In this document: positions 1 to 14,100 of the stretch, one piece after another
Layout: each line of letters begins with the position of its first letter
Numbering within the stretch: position 1 is the stretch's first letter
Source: Polytrichum commune
Taxonomy: Eukaryota > Streptophyta > Polytrichopsida > Polytrichales > Polytrichaceae
Reading direction: 5' to 3'
NCBI GenBank assembly: GCA_950295325.1
Contig: OX485805.1
Span: 744,501-808,500 of the forward strand
DNA length: 64,000 bases
Translations under genes and position numbers: made by a program
Notes under the pieces: model-generated
The model's input: the letters and a program-made list of their open reading frames with translations, nothing else
The model's database searches: none
Told to the model about the DNA's origin: nothing

Positions 1-3000
1 GTCATCGTTTTGATCCCGACATAGGCCTTCCTAAGTGAGTTGTTGATTTTTGGAAATCAAGTCTGACTATTGTCTTGTCATCTTCATCCAATACATCTCA
101 AATTGCTCACCAATGATGGAATTTTTTCTATGTGTTGAATACGAGGTGTAGAGTTCTCCTTAATGTTAGAAATACTGTGAGCAGTTTATCACATATATTA
201 ATTGCTTGGGAAACACTGTTATGCAGACCAAATGACTTCCACGATTTTGCTGAATACTTTGTTCTTGAGGTACATTTGTGGTAGCTCTATACCATTCCAC
301 GTGATCATGTTTAATATGTCAGTGTTTCTTTAGATCAGAATACTCAAAATTGAAAAACTTATCAATGTCAAGAGGTTGAAAGTGGAGGTATGGTAATAGT
401 GTGTAAAACTTGAAGAGCGTAGTTGGATTCACCAGAAGGAATGTACTCTGGTTTCCTCTACATCTCATGTGGTTGTGATGGGTTCCTGTTCTTTTGTAAT
501 GCTTTGGTCCAGTCGATACCAGGGGCAGTGGCAGAGGTTCGTGGGAATGATGGCAAGAGTCCATTGGAAGCAGCTGATTTTATCCTTCATATTCTCAAGG
601 TGGGTGAAAAAGCTGGTGTGCCACAGTACTGCATTTGTTCTGTTAAAAGGAGTCCTATTTTTCTCATTATAGAACATTGACTGTGTTTTGGGAAACTATG
701 AAGATCAAAATCAGAAAGTGGATAGCAAATTATTTTTCACTAGAGCTTGTATCTTGTGAACAGGTGTTTTTATGTCTCCTCCAACACTAGTGACACACTA
801 AACTTTCATGGAGCAATGTAGAGTCTTGTTACAATGTCCATAAACGATTTCCTATAAGCAGAGTGTCTCTTTGAAATTCTGTGGGGTCTGATCCTGCATT
901 TCCCTTTTATCTAATGGGGAGAATTATTTGTTGGTTTGGGGCAGCATAATGACAACAATGGCAATACATACTCTGATGTATACTGGCTAGCATCTGTAAT
1001 TGAATCTATAGGCTCACTTGAGTTTGGGCAGCAGGTGCTTATCTTTGCTTTCTCTTTACTTAAATTGCATAATCTGTCACTAATCCTTCAGGAGTGAGGC
1101 AAGTGTTAAGCTACCTTGCTGGAAGCTGTGCTTGCTATATTGCTTTTTTGACTGGACAGACTACATTTGATATGGTCTTTCTTGGTCCAAGGATTTCTAT
1201 TGGTTAGATTTGATCTTTGTGGTCTTCCTATGATTGCTGACATTTTGACTTGACACAGAATTTGAAGATCTTAGCGAGGATGCTGAAACAAATTGATCGC
1301 TTCTTGCAGTATGACAGGTAACCATGAAATAATCATAATTGCATATGAGTTGCTTCGTCCTATATACTTTTGCCCTGCTCAAATTCATGTTCAGCTAGTG
1401 TGGGTATGCTCAGCTTGTTTTATGTGTTTTTCTAGAACTTTCTATGTTAGAGGCTTAGGAGCAAGTTGTCAAAGTCACAGAAGAATTACATTTATTGCCA
1501 ATGAAACCTTGCATCTACATGTGCTCTTACAAATGGATTTTATTTGTTAAGAGAATTATGTGGGATGGACAAGTACAAAAGTGTGGAGACATTGCTTATG
1601 GGATTTATTTGGTGCAAACAGATTGATGCCAAGTTACAATGGAGTCGTCACCATCAGTTGTATTCACACATTGACAAAGCTTGCGATACGCTTTTCCCAA
1701 GTCCTACCTTTGGTATGGTTTTTCAAACTTAATCAATCAGGATATTTGTGTTAGGGTGATGGTTTTCATTGAAATGATTTGACATGCAACGGATCAATCA
1801 CACTCCAAGTCAATGACACACATAAATTTTCCTTGGACCAGGACCGGATCACACAGTTGTTGAAGACGTTTAAGGATGCAAAGATAATTCGATGGCAAGT
1901 GCGTGTGGCAGCCTTAAGAGCTCTTTTGGAATTGGAATTTCATTCAAAAGGTTTAGAATCAGCAGCTATACTTGCTCTACAGCACATTTCTGATGATCCT
2001 TCTTTTGCAGGTAATCTTTTCAGGACTTGCATAGCATACATTCCTATCAAATAGGAATTGTGATTAGCTCGTTTGATAACATAGTGGATATAGACTCTGC
2101 TGTGTAGACATGAATCTGTTCCTTGATGATTGAAAAATTTCCAGGGTTCTTCTGGATATATAAAATCCTGCTGGTTGTACTGTTGGAGGTAAGGAGCAGA
2201 CAATATGACCTATTAGTAATTGATAGCTAATAGATTGCAAGAAATGAAGAGATTGATACTTAGAATGTGATTAGTAGACAAGGGTAGTGATTGCATGCAA
2301 CGACGTGATTGTCAGGTCTAATATATTCAGTTCCACTGTCAACTTGATGCTTTATGGCAGTCCTATAGTTCACAATATTGGTCACTTATGTAAGTTAGTC
2401 AGCTCATGTTGTAATGTGTTAAATGCCAGATGTATCCCCAATTTGCAATTCTCTTTTACTGGGCATTCAATTTCAATACATTTATCTCTGGTTCCTGTAC
2501 TTCCATGTTGTGACTGACTCTAGTGGGTGCCCTGCAGTGCAAAGTAAAGTGATGAAGCATGTGGTGCAGCTGGGTACCATGACAGAGAAAGGGAGCACAA
2601 AGATTGGTGGATCAACAATAGCACAGCTTCTGGGCTTGCTAGAATGCAGCAAGGCCTTCCACAACATTCGCCTTCGGCACTACATCTTCTGTTTCTTGCA
2701 GGTTCTTGCTGGCAGGTAGAAGCAGTTTCATATGCTATTGTTTTGATCAGTTTGTTTCTAAGCCTCTGAATATCAAAAAATTGCCAACTTTGTATGAAGT
2801 TGACCTAATGTACTTCAGATTTGTGATGCAGGTCAGCCTCTTTGTATCGGTCTGCCGAGTGTTTAGCCAAATTGGCACCATCTCAACCTTCTCAAGATAA
2901 GAGATTTGTTAAGACAAAGAATTCTTTCAAAGTTCGTTTGCGGACGACACAAGCTCCAGCACCTGTACCAAGTTCAGCACCTGTACCAAGTCCATACACA

Positions 3001-4189
3001 AAGCTAGTGGTCAAGCTGAAACCTCCTGTCATTGCTGAACGGACAGAGAGTGGAAACTCTGGAGGGAGGAGGGAGTTGGATGAGCAGAAAGGAAGGCTTG
3101 TATTCAAGTTAAAGCTGCCATCGTCTTCATCAGCTCAAGAGGGTCCAGGTGCGTGTCTAGATAGAGATGGAGATGGCCGAAACCTAGATAATTGGTTAGT
3201 GGTTTTTTGGTTGTTTTCTACCACTCTTCCATATATTGACCAGAACTATTTAGTTTTATTTTTTTGACAATGGTTCCACAATTCTTTGAATCAACAGTTG
3301 TAATATCATTGCATTTGCAGGTGAGGATGCAAGCCAGGCATTGGAAGTATCCACAGGTGCTGTCCCTATGGACTGCGTTGTTGCCAGCTCACCGACCTCT
3401 GTCAAACAGGAGGTGAACCTTCATGAATTTATCGACTCAAACCCTTTTATACAGAATGACACATCCCAAGTTGATGTACTAGATATGCACCAAGAGGAAA
3501 TGAGAGGTCCAATCACAGAGACTCAGGATGCTGGACTAGAAATCACACAAGACGAGGGAATGGAAGGAAACCATGAAGGAGTTTTTGAGGATACTGAAGG
3601 TGATGCTAGTCCAAAAGCAAGTCACCAGGGTAGGGTAGGCCCAGGTAGCGACTCTGATCAGGCAACAATGGAGCAGGAGCCTGCGTTTGATTTGACTGGA
3701 GAGGATACTCAAGATGGCATGGCCATGGAGATGAGAGACAGGTATTCAAAACAGTCCACATTTGCAGGGGCTACAGATGCTGATCTTCAGCGATACAATA
3801 GCCTCTCAGGTGTGGCAGGTACTGAGAGCACCCAGGATGGTGGGGGGGAAGAAACGGAATCACAGAAACGTGATGAGAAGCACAAAAAGGAAAGGAAGCA
3901 TGAGAAGAAGGATAAAAAGGATCGGAAGGAGAAGAAGAAGAAGAAGCATGACAAGCACAACGACCCAGAGTATCTGGAGAAGAAGCGGAAGCGGAAAGAA
4001 GAGAAAGAGCAAAGGCATCGCCAGGAGGGGCACAAGTCGGTGAAAGAGGACAAGCCACGGAAAGAAGAGAGGCAGGCTTTGAAAGTAGAGGGGAAGGCCT
4101 TCTCTGGCTTGCCAGTGGCTGAATCTATCAAAACTGAGGGTGACACAAAACTCAAGGTTGTGTTCAAGAAGCGAAGGACTATAAGCTGA
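1..4189 (+). CDS. TAF2: TAF2, TFIID subunit 2 (3' part, ten exons)
   Basis: C-terminal part of the largest TFIID scaffold subunit, an M1-aminopeptidase-like protein that helps place RNA polymerase II pre-initiation complexes in the nucleus. The 5' exons lie left of the window. Exons that join in frame: 1-34, 227-269, 513-599, 945-1034, 1259-1317, 1622-1712, 1842-2010, 2538-2715, 2832-3148, 3321-4189 (stop). All nine introns are GT-AG. Recognisable plant TAF2 segments include VRGNDGKSPLEAADFILHIL, RLMPSYNGVVTISCI and RWQVRVAALRALLELEF, which belong to the HEAT-like helical region. The last exon carries an acidic stretch, then a Lys/Glu-rich basic cluster (about 3865-4080), then a tail ending KVVFKKRRTIS, as in plant TAF2. 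The reading frame is intact. The assignment rests on recalled family sequence, not an alignment. Confidence 0.9.
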
Positions 4190-5469
4190 GCACCCTGAGC
4201 TCCTTATTGGGATTGGGACTCTAGTCAGGACGGAACTATCTTTCAGTGTGACTTTTACAGGATACGAATGGCTCAAATTACACACCAATTCTACCTTCTG
4301 AGTGTGACAAGTTCATTACTTCAACCAAACTGCTTCCCCTGCATCCAGGTATTGAGAAATTTCAAAGTTTATGTTTAAAGCAGGTGCAGTCTTGACAGTG
4401 GGAGTTCATCAAGAGGAGGTCATTCACTAGCTGATCTGAGAAACAGTAATTGAAATATTAATGGAGGATAAATCTTAACTAACCAATGGAGAACTCTTTT
4501 AGTAACGACAGATGATGAAGATTTCTTGGTGCTGGTGTTCTAAGGACTCTCTGAGCTGTTGACATGTGAAGAGAGGGATGGGAATGTCTTGTTCTTTTGG
4601 CACAGAAATATTGAATCTGCTACTTGGTCTGCACATCTGCACCTACAGAAGAAATTTCTCCCAGATCCTACAGGTGCTTGTGATCCAAGGGTCTGAGGCT
4701 CCAGCAAGTACTTTCTGTCTGCCTCTCATTCTTTCAGTAATGATTTTGGCGCAATCAATTTGCACAATTTTCTTCCTGGAGTTTGGTATATTCACAGGAG
4801 AGACCAGTGGACAAGCAAGAAAATCGGCAGTGTTCACAGTTTCTCTTATTGTACTCATAGATGTAGCATAAGTGCGTCAGCCATGATGATTTTTGGTACT
4901 TGGGGCCAACAAAATGTGTACAAAATTAGATGAGAGCCTGTATAAATAGAGCACGATTGGTGTCCCAGTGCCCCTAATTTTGAATTCCTATGTAGAGCAG
5001 GGAGTAGGCAGGAGACTGAAAAAGTCAATACCTAGACAAGTGGGGAATATTACCAAATCTTTGTTCCACAGGTTTCCAATGAAATTGAAGGTGGCCATTT
5101 TTCTGAAACCATTACATAGGATACTTGTGATGTCACTTAGTTTTTGGGTGAAGGTTCAGAGGAAGTAAGTTTTTGTGATAAACATTTGTTATTTTGACAT
5201 CCTTTTGAAGCTCTGCATCAACACACATGTAGATTTTCCTGATCCCTTAACAGCACGCTGTTTGGTGTTCCAGAGTGCTATCTCAAATATTGATAGAAAA
5301 TTCTTGGTTTTTCATTCTAGGTTTTTTGATAGATGAAATAAGTGTAGTTGTTGGTCATCATTAGATCATTTTGAAAGCTCCATTCTTTCAAAAGAGCGAA
5401 ACTACTTGCACATTGAATGCATAATACAATTAAAATAAAATAAAGAAAGAAGTAGAGAAGAAGGTAAGG
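4190..5469. other. TAF2 3' flank, no gene seen
   Basis: Sequence after the TAF2 stop. It probably begins with the 3' UTR. Only short unsupported reading frames are present, and no repeat or RNA gene was recognised. Confidence 0.4.
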
Positions 5470-6320
5470 GTCATAAGGTGACTTGAAAAACTCTCATTGG
5501 AAAGTTTTTAAGAAATGCGTGAAGGTGCATATGATGTCACACATCAAAGTGAGTTTTACAATAACCTACCATATTTTTGTGGCTGAATTTGGAGAACTTC
5601 CCATGGAATTATATGCTCTTGAGCTAACTATAGGTTTTCAACAACAACTTGCCCACCTACCCTCTTCTTGGTTAGTGAATCAAGCAACCTCGTTTTTTTG
5701 ACACCTTGCCGAACAAGGATTTGACAAATGACACAACTTGACAACTAAGTGGAAGGCATCATAGGGTTTATATCAATGGGAAATCCATGACAATCCAACA
5801 ACATAAAAAATTACATCTGATTATTTCAAGGAGATTTTTCTTGCTAAAGAGATGGAACTCGTTGCATTGCTCGGGGAAGAAACTAGGTTACCTTCACCTC
5901 AAGGATTTTCTCAAATATGATTGTGAGTTGTACTTGAAGCAACCATTGACACCACCCCAACGTAATATCATTGCATCTTACTGCACCTTGAATCACAAAC
6001 TTGCCATTGAAATTGGACGGCAGTCAGCTATCCCTATCTCTACAAATAATAGATCATGTCACTTTTGCTCTTATAATGTAGTTGAAAATGAGGCACAGTT
6101 TATGTTGGGAGTGTCCTCTATGTAACTTTATTAGAGAATGTAGTATCATGTTGTCTCAAGTTTTTCTTTCAATTGACTATCAAGTCAATATTAGTTGCTA
6201 TGTTGCGGAGGCTATCACATTCCTCTCCTCCGCTCTAGAGAATTAGCTGGTTTGACACCATCTTAATGTACTTTTAGTCTCATAAGCCTTTTGGCTTCAT
6301 GAACTTTAAAATCAATTTCA
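5470..6320 (+). mobile_element. Degenerate retroelement C-terminal fragment, copy A
   Basis: This stretch shares a colinear layout and many identical words with 25,600-26,450 (same strand) and with the reverse complement of 45,475-45,880, so it belongs to a dispersed repeat family. Broken reading frames encode HLKDFLKYDCELYLKQPL, then a cysteine motif CHFCSYNVVENEAQFML (Cys-x2-Cys with downstream Glu). This resembles the zinc-binding C-terminal tail often found after a reverse transcriptase. A frameshift near 6,110 separates that motif from the expected Glu-Cys-Pro, which copy B keeps. No intact polymerase is present. Membership in a LINE-like family is an inference; the repeat status is visible directly. 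Confidence 0.6.
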
Positions 6321-9300
6321 TTTCATTTCGTTGATGATTATGACATTTATAAGAATGTTAAGAAATTTTAAACATGAGGTGAGATCAACGTGTCCATAGT
6401 ATATTCTATCATGTAATTTGGGAGGAAGAAATCTATCATAAGGTGGACTTCTTTATACAAATGAATGAAATTGAATAAACATAAAAATCGAGACCCTGTT
6501 TGGTCTTCCAGTCCTTGAGAAATTTCCAAAAGAGCAAATGATAGGAATTTTGTAGTTTTTAATGAATCAAATCACCGTAAAAGATGAGATAGCTACATTA
6601 ATATGTGCAAGTAGGTTGCCTTCACAAATAGGTTGCCTTTTTGCCCATGGGAATTACGTTGGGCTAAAATCAAAATTACAAAAACCTAGAACATTGTCTA
6701 TTTTTCCTCATAGTAATCAAAGTAAAAAATCAGTTTGTGTATTTTGTTGCTATGGTACTTACAATTCAAAATAGTGTGGAATGTTGGTAAATTAGCATGG
6801 GCAGTCTAATTGCATGTATCGGTGTAGATTTGCGATGAAAGTCACACATATGTGCGTGTTTTCCATACACATAGGCCTAACTCTCCTCACATTGTTGGGC
6901 CTTAATTTAGGAGCCGAACTTGAACGCGAGCTTGAAGATTGGCTACCTAAACAAGATGGAGTATTTTCTTGAGTTAAGACTACCAATATTTGACTGGAAA
7001 GTGGTGTCACACTATCGCCACTTCATTTCTTCGTATCTTTAACTTGGTCCTAGTGTAAACTCCTTGCATCCAAAGTTTTGCTCTCGACCAATAGGATTCT
7101 AAAAGATTGACGTTTCTTTCGTCTTGGACCCTAGTGTAAACCCACTGTGAGTTTTCCAAAGCTACAAAATTGATTTCTTTAGTGGACTATCGGTTATTCC
7201 TTAAAAGGAATTGGAAAATATTCCCTATTATTCCTATGAAGTAGTTGGTTATTTCCTTGCCATATTTTGGTTTCTTTTTTAACGGTTTCCTTTTAGATGG
7301 TTGTCACCCCCACCCAATTTTTTTTTTAAATTAGAAAAATCAACGAATAATCTTATGAATAATCTTGTTGTGGATCAACAATTTTGGTCCGCGTTATACT
7401 AACAAGTACAAACTATGCATACGATTTTCAATTACTATTCATGGGTTACTGTGTAGACAATTCGTAGCGCCTATTGCCTTGCTTCCAAGGCACCTCCTAC
7501 TAATCCTTTAGCTTGGCATGTGCAAACCGTGGTAGGTAGGTAGGTGGAGATGTAACTAGGTCAATAGGTAGGTTGCCACATGGCTTGTAAAGGACCATAG
7601 GCCTACGGCACATCTACCCAAGGTATGGTGTGAAATAGATGAGAATATGTAGCCTTAGGGCCGGTTTAGACTAAGTTAAAGAAGTGCACCAGTCGGTCAA
7701 GGACATCAAACCAAGACACATGTATTCGAGGCAATGGTCGGTATGGCAAACAAGATGGAAAAACAAGTTTTTTCATATTTTTTTACTAAAAAAACTCTCA
7801 AGTTGGAGTTCTTCGGAGGCCAAGCTCCTTGTTTGAGGGTTTGAGGTTGCCCAAGAAATAACCACCTCCAAAAAACTTCCTTAGCAAAAAGTGTTCCCAT
7901 GTTGACATCCATGTTATTTTTCTCAACCATGCTTGAAGTTCTCCACCAGAGAAGTCTTGGCCATAGTGTACACCCTAGCTGGTGAAGAACCCATTTCATA
8001 GCCAATCAAATTGCTCCACTCTCCTAAAATTCTTGATCATTGCACTTCTTCACCGTAGTCTAAACCAACCCTTAGACTTACAAGTTAGTCTTGATAAATT
8101 TTTAATATCCTCCCAAGGTTGTACCCCATTCAAACAAAGCATTGGTCCTCCAAGGCTTATCAACAATTTTGCATGCGCTAATAATGTAGCTAATAATTTG
8201 ATATGATATAAATAGGAAGCATGAAAGTAAGTTGTTAGCATTGTAATGGACCTCCATTGTGATGTTTTAGGTCACAAAATGTGTATAATCGCACCATTGT
8301 GTGTTGCATGCGAATATGTTCACATTGGTTCAAATTGATATTATGTCCCCCCACCCACTCGTGTTCCATTTTCCTTGAAGATGCGTTACTTCATCTTACA
8401 TAGTTCACGCATGGAGGGATTGCTTTTGTTTCGTGAATCCGTAACTTGGGGTCAAAGTGACGTTGAAAACGGTTACGTATTGATGTATAAAGATCGCTTG
8501 CACTTACACATGTAGCAAGGTCATGTGCGCTCCATCTGCATTGGCATCCAAGCAGGGAAGCAAGTTCCAATGGTACAAAAGCAAACCCAAAAAACCCAAA
8601 AAGGCAATAGATACACTCTAAGCTCCGTAGTATCACACATGTTCAAACCAAAGCGCACGTGATATTACGGAGTTTTGTAGTGTTAACATGGATGCGTGAT
8701 ATTATAGAATTAGTGTAGCATGTGACATTATGGAATAACACAAAGTGCAACATTTTAATGGTGTGGTGTGGTCCACTCCACTTGGCTTTCCCGGGCGATG
8801 TGGTATATGCATGCACCAACATTCAACAAGTGGCATAAGAAGAAGAAGAAGAAAAAAAATAAAAATAAGAAGGTGACACTCCACATATTGACACATGGTG
8901 CAATGCGAGGGTGTGGGTTGACTTCTTTGGTGGTTTGCATTATTGATCAAATTCATGATAGAAGGGAGAGAAATGTGACAATAAGGAGTGAGATTTGAAC
9001 TACAAACATCCGTTCCCTAGGGTTTCGGGATATTAGAGAGTGAGTAACATTATGGGGGTTGATATTACAGAGTTTAGGATGTATGTACTTATTTTCAAAT
9101 AAGACTTTGACACAAACTGCACAATGGAATGAATCCACAACAAGAATTAGTAGAAACTAGATCACATAAGTGCCTCAAAACTACATAAACATATTTCCAG
9201 CATAAATCTACTTCAAAATTAATTACAAGATTAATGTAAACATGGCAAGACAACTACATTGATCACCCCAATTAGTGAGGGAGGGCTAATAGCTCGTGGG

Positions 9301-10097
9301 AAATTAGTGAAGGTGATACTAAATTTCTTCACACTATAAAATTAGTGCCACCAAAAGATCTACAGTTAGGACTCTATAAGTGTTACCCCTTTAAGCGTTA
9401 TAATTTCATATATGTTAAGAAAAAAATTCTCCCCTACAAAAACACAGTCGGTAAGACTAATGAGTGTTATGTCTTAAGTGTTATAACATGCTCTACTCCC
9501 TTCTTTGTTAATTGCACCTCTATAAGTGTTGATTTTGAGAAAATAAAGGTAATAATATATGAGAGCATACATTTTAAACATGTAATCACATTTATCCCAT
9601 ATTCTTTGCGACAAATCCAATATTCTGTCTTATTTAAAGATCCTTCCTCCTTGTGCACCTCAAGCAATTTGGGAGAGGAGATGGCAAACAGAGAAGGTTT
9701 GGGAGTTGGGGTGCTTGTTGGGTGCTAGTTTGCTAGTTGGGGCTTACAGTATTTGAAATAGCATCTTTCAGGGGCAACAATCAGGTAGGCACAATAACTA
9801 TATGGAGCTTCTTCTTTTTTTTGTCTTTTTTCTTTTCAAACAATTGCAAGCAGCTTGTTAGTCAACAAGTTTATGGATCATTCAAGGGTATGGAGATTGA
9901 ATTTTATTTGATTTTTCCTTTTTTCCCCAAAAATTACAATTGTGTAATTGTAAGAAAATTCATTTTTTGTTCAACCATGAATCGACAATGAAGCTGAGGT
10001 ATGGGGCTGGATTTTTTTTTTTCAAAAATTGCAATTTTCATGATTATAGACAAGGTATGGAGCCTGATTTTTTATTCTTTTATTCTTTTCCTTTTTT

Positions 10098-10232
10098 CGG
10101 TGTATTGGCACCTAGCATTGTTCACTAAAAGTATTAGCACTTGGCATGAAAGTACCCGCCCTTGGTACTAATCACTAAAAGTATTGGTATTTGACATTAT
10201 TTGAAAGTATTGGCACTTGGTACTATGTATTG
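10098..10232. repeat. Imperfect tandem repeat, about 37-50 bp unit
   Basis: Words of the form 'agtattggcacttggca' followed by 'ttcactaaa' recur three to four times with substitutions. This is non-coding and looks like an old minisatellite. Confidence 0.6.
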
Positions 10233-11105
10233 ACAAGCATGTGTTTCTGTATACAAGAAAATTAGTGTGTGCTCTAAGGTGTTATCACTCTACAAACAGC
10301 TTAGAGGATGCACTAATTTTCTTGAAATCTAAGGTAAATGAGCATGTTTTCATGAATTTAGTGTCACTGGGTAAAATTTCAACCCTTGTTAACTTTGAGA
10401 TTTGGCTAAATAGTGTGTGCTCTAGGAATTATTACCACCCTCACTAAATCAGGATAATCAATGAAGTGCCAAATATTGGATGCAAAAGCTGAGAATGGGG
10501 ATCCATATGAGGCATGTAAAGGATGTTCAACAAGGATATAGATGGGAAGATTTGGTTGATACCTTCAAATGACAAAGAAATGTAGAAATAAATAAGGTGA
10601 ATAAGAGTGACTAAAAAGAATCATATAATAACACCATCATTTAACATAGTATTGAAGACCAAAGAACACAATGACATTCAAGGTATGTCCTACAAAAGGT
10701 GTGCATGAACATGGTAGCACGTTGGAAGACAAACGGTCTAGATGATGATTATGGAAATAAGGTTTTATGTACACACAATGGAAATGATCATGGATTTTAT
10801 TTTCTTCTTAAAGTACAGTAGTTAACATAGTTCATGAAGAGTAGGTTGGTCAATGAGTTGAGTGAAATTCAGTGAAGGTCATTTGGCTTTTCATGTTTTA
10901 GAAGATAGACTAGTGATGCGTTACTAAAAGTATAACTTTAATATATCATAAATTTTGTTCACTCACATCTTGTTTCTTTCCATACCTTATAAATGGGCAT
11001 TATCATGGATAATTGTGTCACATCCAACACCATTGCCCTAGGGCGTGGCCAAGGATGTTTTACGAACAAACACTCTTCACTCCAACCTTCTTTGGAGACT
11101 GGACT

Positions 11106-11131
11106 TCTTCTTCTTCTTCTTCTTCTTCTTT
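11106..11131. repeat. CTT microsatellite
   Basis: About eight uninterrupted CTT units in AT-rich intergenic DNA. Confidence 0.9.
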
Positions 11132-14100
11132 TGTTGCTGGATAATTATATCATAGCCCATTGACAAAATGTCATGTTAGCATCCACTTGACTAATATATA
11201 TTTTTTCCCTAGAAAATTCAACCACATGTTTTGTTCAAAATCATTATAGCTTATTTGAATCCAAGGTTTATCATACATCCATAAATTTCATGCATCTGCA
11301 TATTATTATTATTATACGTTTCTTTTTTCATCCATTTGCTTTTACAAATATATTTTGTCTAATATTTTCATTGAATCAAGAATATGAGCCTATCTATCTA
11401 TCTATCATTATCCATCATTAAGAAACTTGCATCACGACATGTCTCGTACTAGGTGACTTCTAAGTTGGAATGTTTCAATACTCATTGTACATATATATTT
11501 TGAATATAGGCCATCCTTGCATGTTTCCCATGTACTAGGTCATGCCCAAGCTTACGTGTCGGACAAGGTGCTTTTTTGACTAGCCTCTCGTGGCCTTGCT
11601 TAATATAAGCATGTGGGACCACAAGTGCCATGCCATTTTTGCTTGTAATAAAAAATTGGTGAGTCCATGACCCTAATACTTACATTAGAGCCTTTGCCCA
11701 TGTACTTGTGACATGGGTGTGCTAAGTTGTGGATATGCCAAAAGTGCATGCATTGGTCTTGGTAGAATACGACCACTTCGGTTTTAATTTCTTGAAATCA
11801 TTAAAAATGTCATGTGTGTGTCCATTTGTACACGAAATTATAGGCATTTGTAGTGGAAGATGAGATCCATTAGGACTTTAATACACTAAAATGTGTAGTT
11901 AATGGGGATGGAAAACAATGAGGATAACATTTTTAGTTTTATTTTTTGATAAAAAAAAACTAGAGTAGATGGAAGGTGGAAACATTGACATGTGTCTAGT
12001 TACTCTTCTTTGAGACCTTATTGTTGTTGATGGTACAACTAAGAAGTTATTAAACCTCCAATACAATCCGATAAGTCCATCAAATTAAAGAAAAGAAACA
12101 CTTCATCTTGTAGAGGTTCGCATGGGCTTTCCGACGGGCACAAGATCATCATCTAGCTCTCAACTTTTTGCATGCGATTGAAAGCTCATACATTTCCATG
12201 TGGTTCCACTCACCATTTTGATGGCTTCTCCTTTTGTTATTTTGTCTTATGTTAATGGGTAGGGGGCACCAAATCAAAGTGTACGAGAAGGAAATCCACA
12301 AAGCTCAAGGACATCAATAAACCCCCGCATTAAGAATGCAATTCATAGTGTTTGAACCTTTTGAGTGTGTTTTCTCGTGGTTTCCTTTCATTGCTACATT
12401 GGGGAACGTAGAGGCGGTTGCATGCAACCTTATGTGGCCACCTCACTCTAACCCCTATCAAGACCCCCTAGGGCCCCCCTATGTGTGACCTATAGTTGCA
12501 CTTTAAATGGCTAAATCATCCATGCTACTGTACGTGACACTTGGTTTCAAACACCCATGGGACGAAAACACATAAATTTCCCAAACTGCCAAATAGGATT
12601 CATGACATCTCTCAACCAATGAACAGCATGACACGTGTCGCTTAGGATTAGGGGATTCATGGGTAGGACATGGATTATGCACAAAACTGACAGGCACCTT
12701 TGAAGGTGATTTTGAAAGTAGAAACTGAGAATGGCCCACATGATTAAATCTTTAAAAAGTGTAATATGTACATGGTTAAAGAAATGCCCAAGATTGAGCA
12801 GATGAATCTGGACCCTTGGCCATCATCAACGGCCCAGATTTAGATGCCCGGCAACTCCACCTGGCACCGACCTATCAGCTCCTACGTTAGTCTGAGCACC
12901 ATCAAGTTTGTGAAATCTGCTGAGCTGCCAGCGTCATCATCCCCCATGGTGTGTTTCTCATCATGTTTTGATACATTTCCAATTTAATTGTCTTGTTCAT
13001 TTCATCGCACTTGAGAATTGGGTGATTGTGTTTTCAGCTCTTCTTCTAGGGTTTAGTTGTTGATCGACAAACAACTTATAAGAGTACTGTCAAAGGTAAG
13101 TGTTTTGGAGGGTGATTTATTAACTTAGTCCCTGTGCCTGGTGTAACTAACTCCAATCTAATTCAATTGTCAGTCTTGTGTCCCTTCTTCGATGCATCAT
13201 AGTATTTGATGTATAGTATGCCCCTGTAATGCAGGGAATACGCTGTCCCGAAGGATCTGTGAAGACAATACTTTGCTCTCCAGCTGAAGATTGAGGGAGG
13301 TGTTGAATCTCCTAATTTTGCCAGTTTGAGAAAGTGAGCAAGACTTCCAGGCTATGATCAAGCCTGCCAAGATTGTAAGTTTCTTGCTACACTGGCTGCA
13401 GTGTTTTGAATTGAAGGCGGTCTTAAAACCTGTGTCTTGTGTTGGCTTCAGGTTCCCAGGAATGTAATAGATTGTGGGGTGTATTTGAGAGTTTTTGTCC
13501 TCCTTGGAATCTGAAGCACAGTAGCTAATTTGGTCTAGTTTTCTTGTTCGAGCATCCTTGTGTGTTGGACTCTTGTGCTGTAATTTCTGCTGCGGCCAAG
13601 TGTGGATCCGTTCTATCTATGCATTGCCTTTCCTCTTAGGTGAGTAGTTGGAGTGTATGAGGACTTAGTCCTGGGTGTTTCTCTAAGGCTTTGTTGATGG
13701 CATCAAGATACAATAATAGACCGATGTGAAGATCTTGAATTCGTAATTTGAAAGTGGTCTTCCTGTGGATTGTATAAGGTTCATTTTCTGTCCAAGTACG
13801 ATAGTTTGTTTGATGTTTGGGGGCGCTCTTTCTTCGATTCATAGTGTTTGACCTAAGGTCGCGTCGCGCAGATTTGCTTAATTAGCGTCGAATACCAAGT
13901 CACGAGAAGATATTACTTTGCTGACCAAGTCAAGATTGAGCTTCCTCAGTGTTCTATCGTACTAATTCTCTACTGGAAATTAATATCACGGTTTCTGGCA
14001 AAATGTGGAATAAGAAAATTCTGGATAGTGTTGTGACACAAACATTGTCAGTACCTTTGGTGCAGCATCAGCATCAGGCACCTTACTCACCGTTGTGTGT

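Larger units (their letters stand above)
6321..12890. other. AT-rich intergenic stretch with simple repeats
   Basis: No convincing gene was found here. Only short frames without recognisable domains occur. Visible structure includes an AAG-rich run near 8,838-8,870, a degenerate 'taagtgttat' repeat around 9,375-9,535, an imperfect tandem at 10,098-10,232, a CTT run near 11,106-11,131 and a TATC run near 11,392-11,407. Confidence 0.5.

Noticed and set aside
3771..4288. Antisense frames of 95-142 codons opposite the TAF2 basic tail
   Set aside because: They are composition shadows of Lys/Glu codons (poly-Phe/Leu/Ser) with no recognisable protein.
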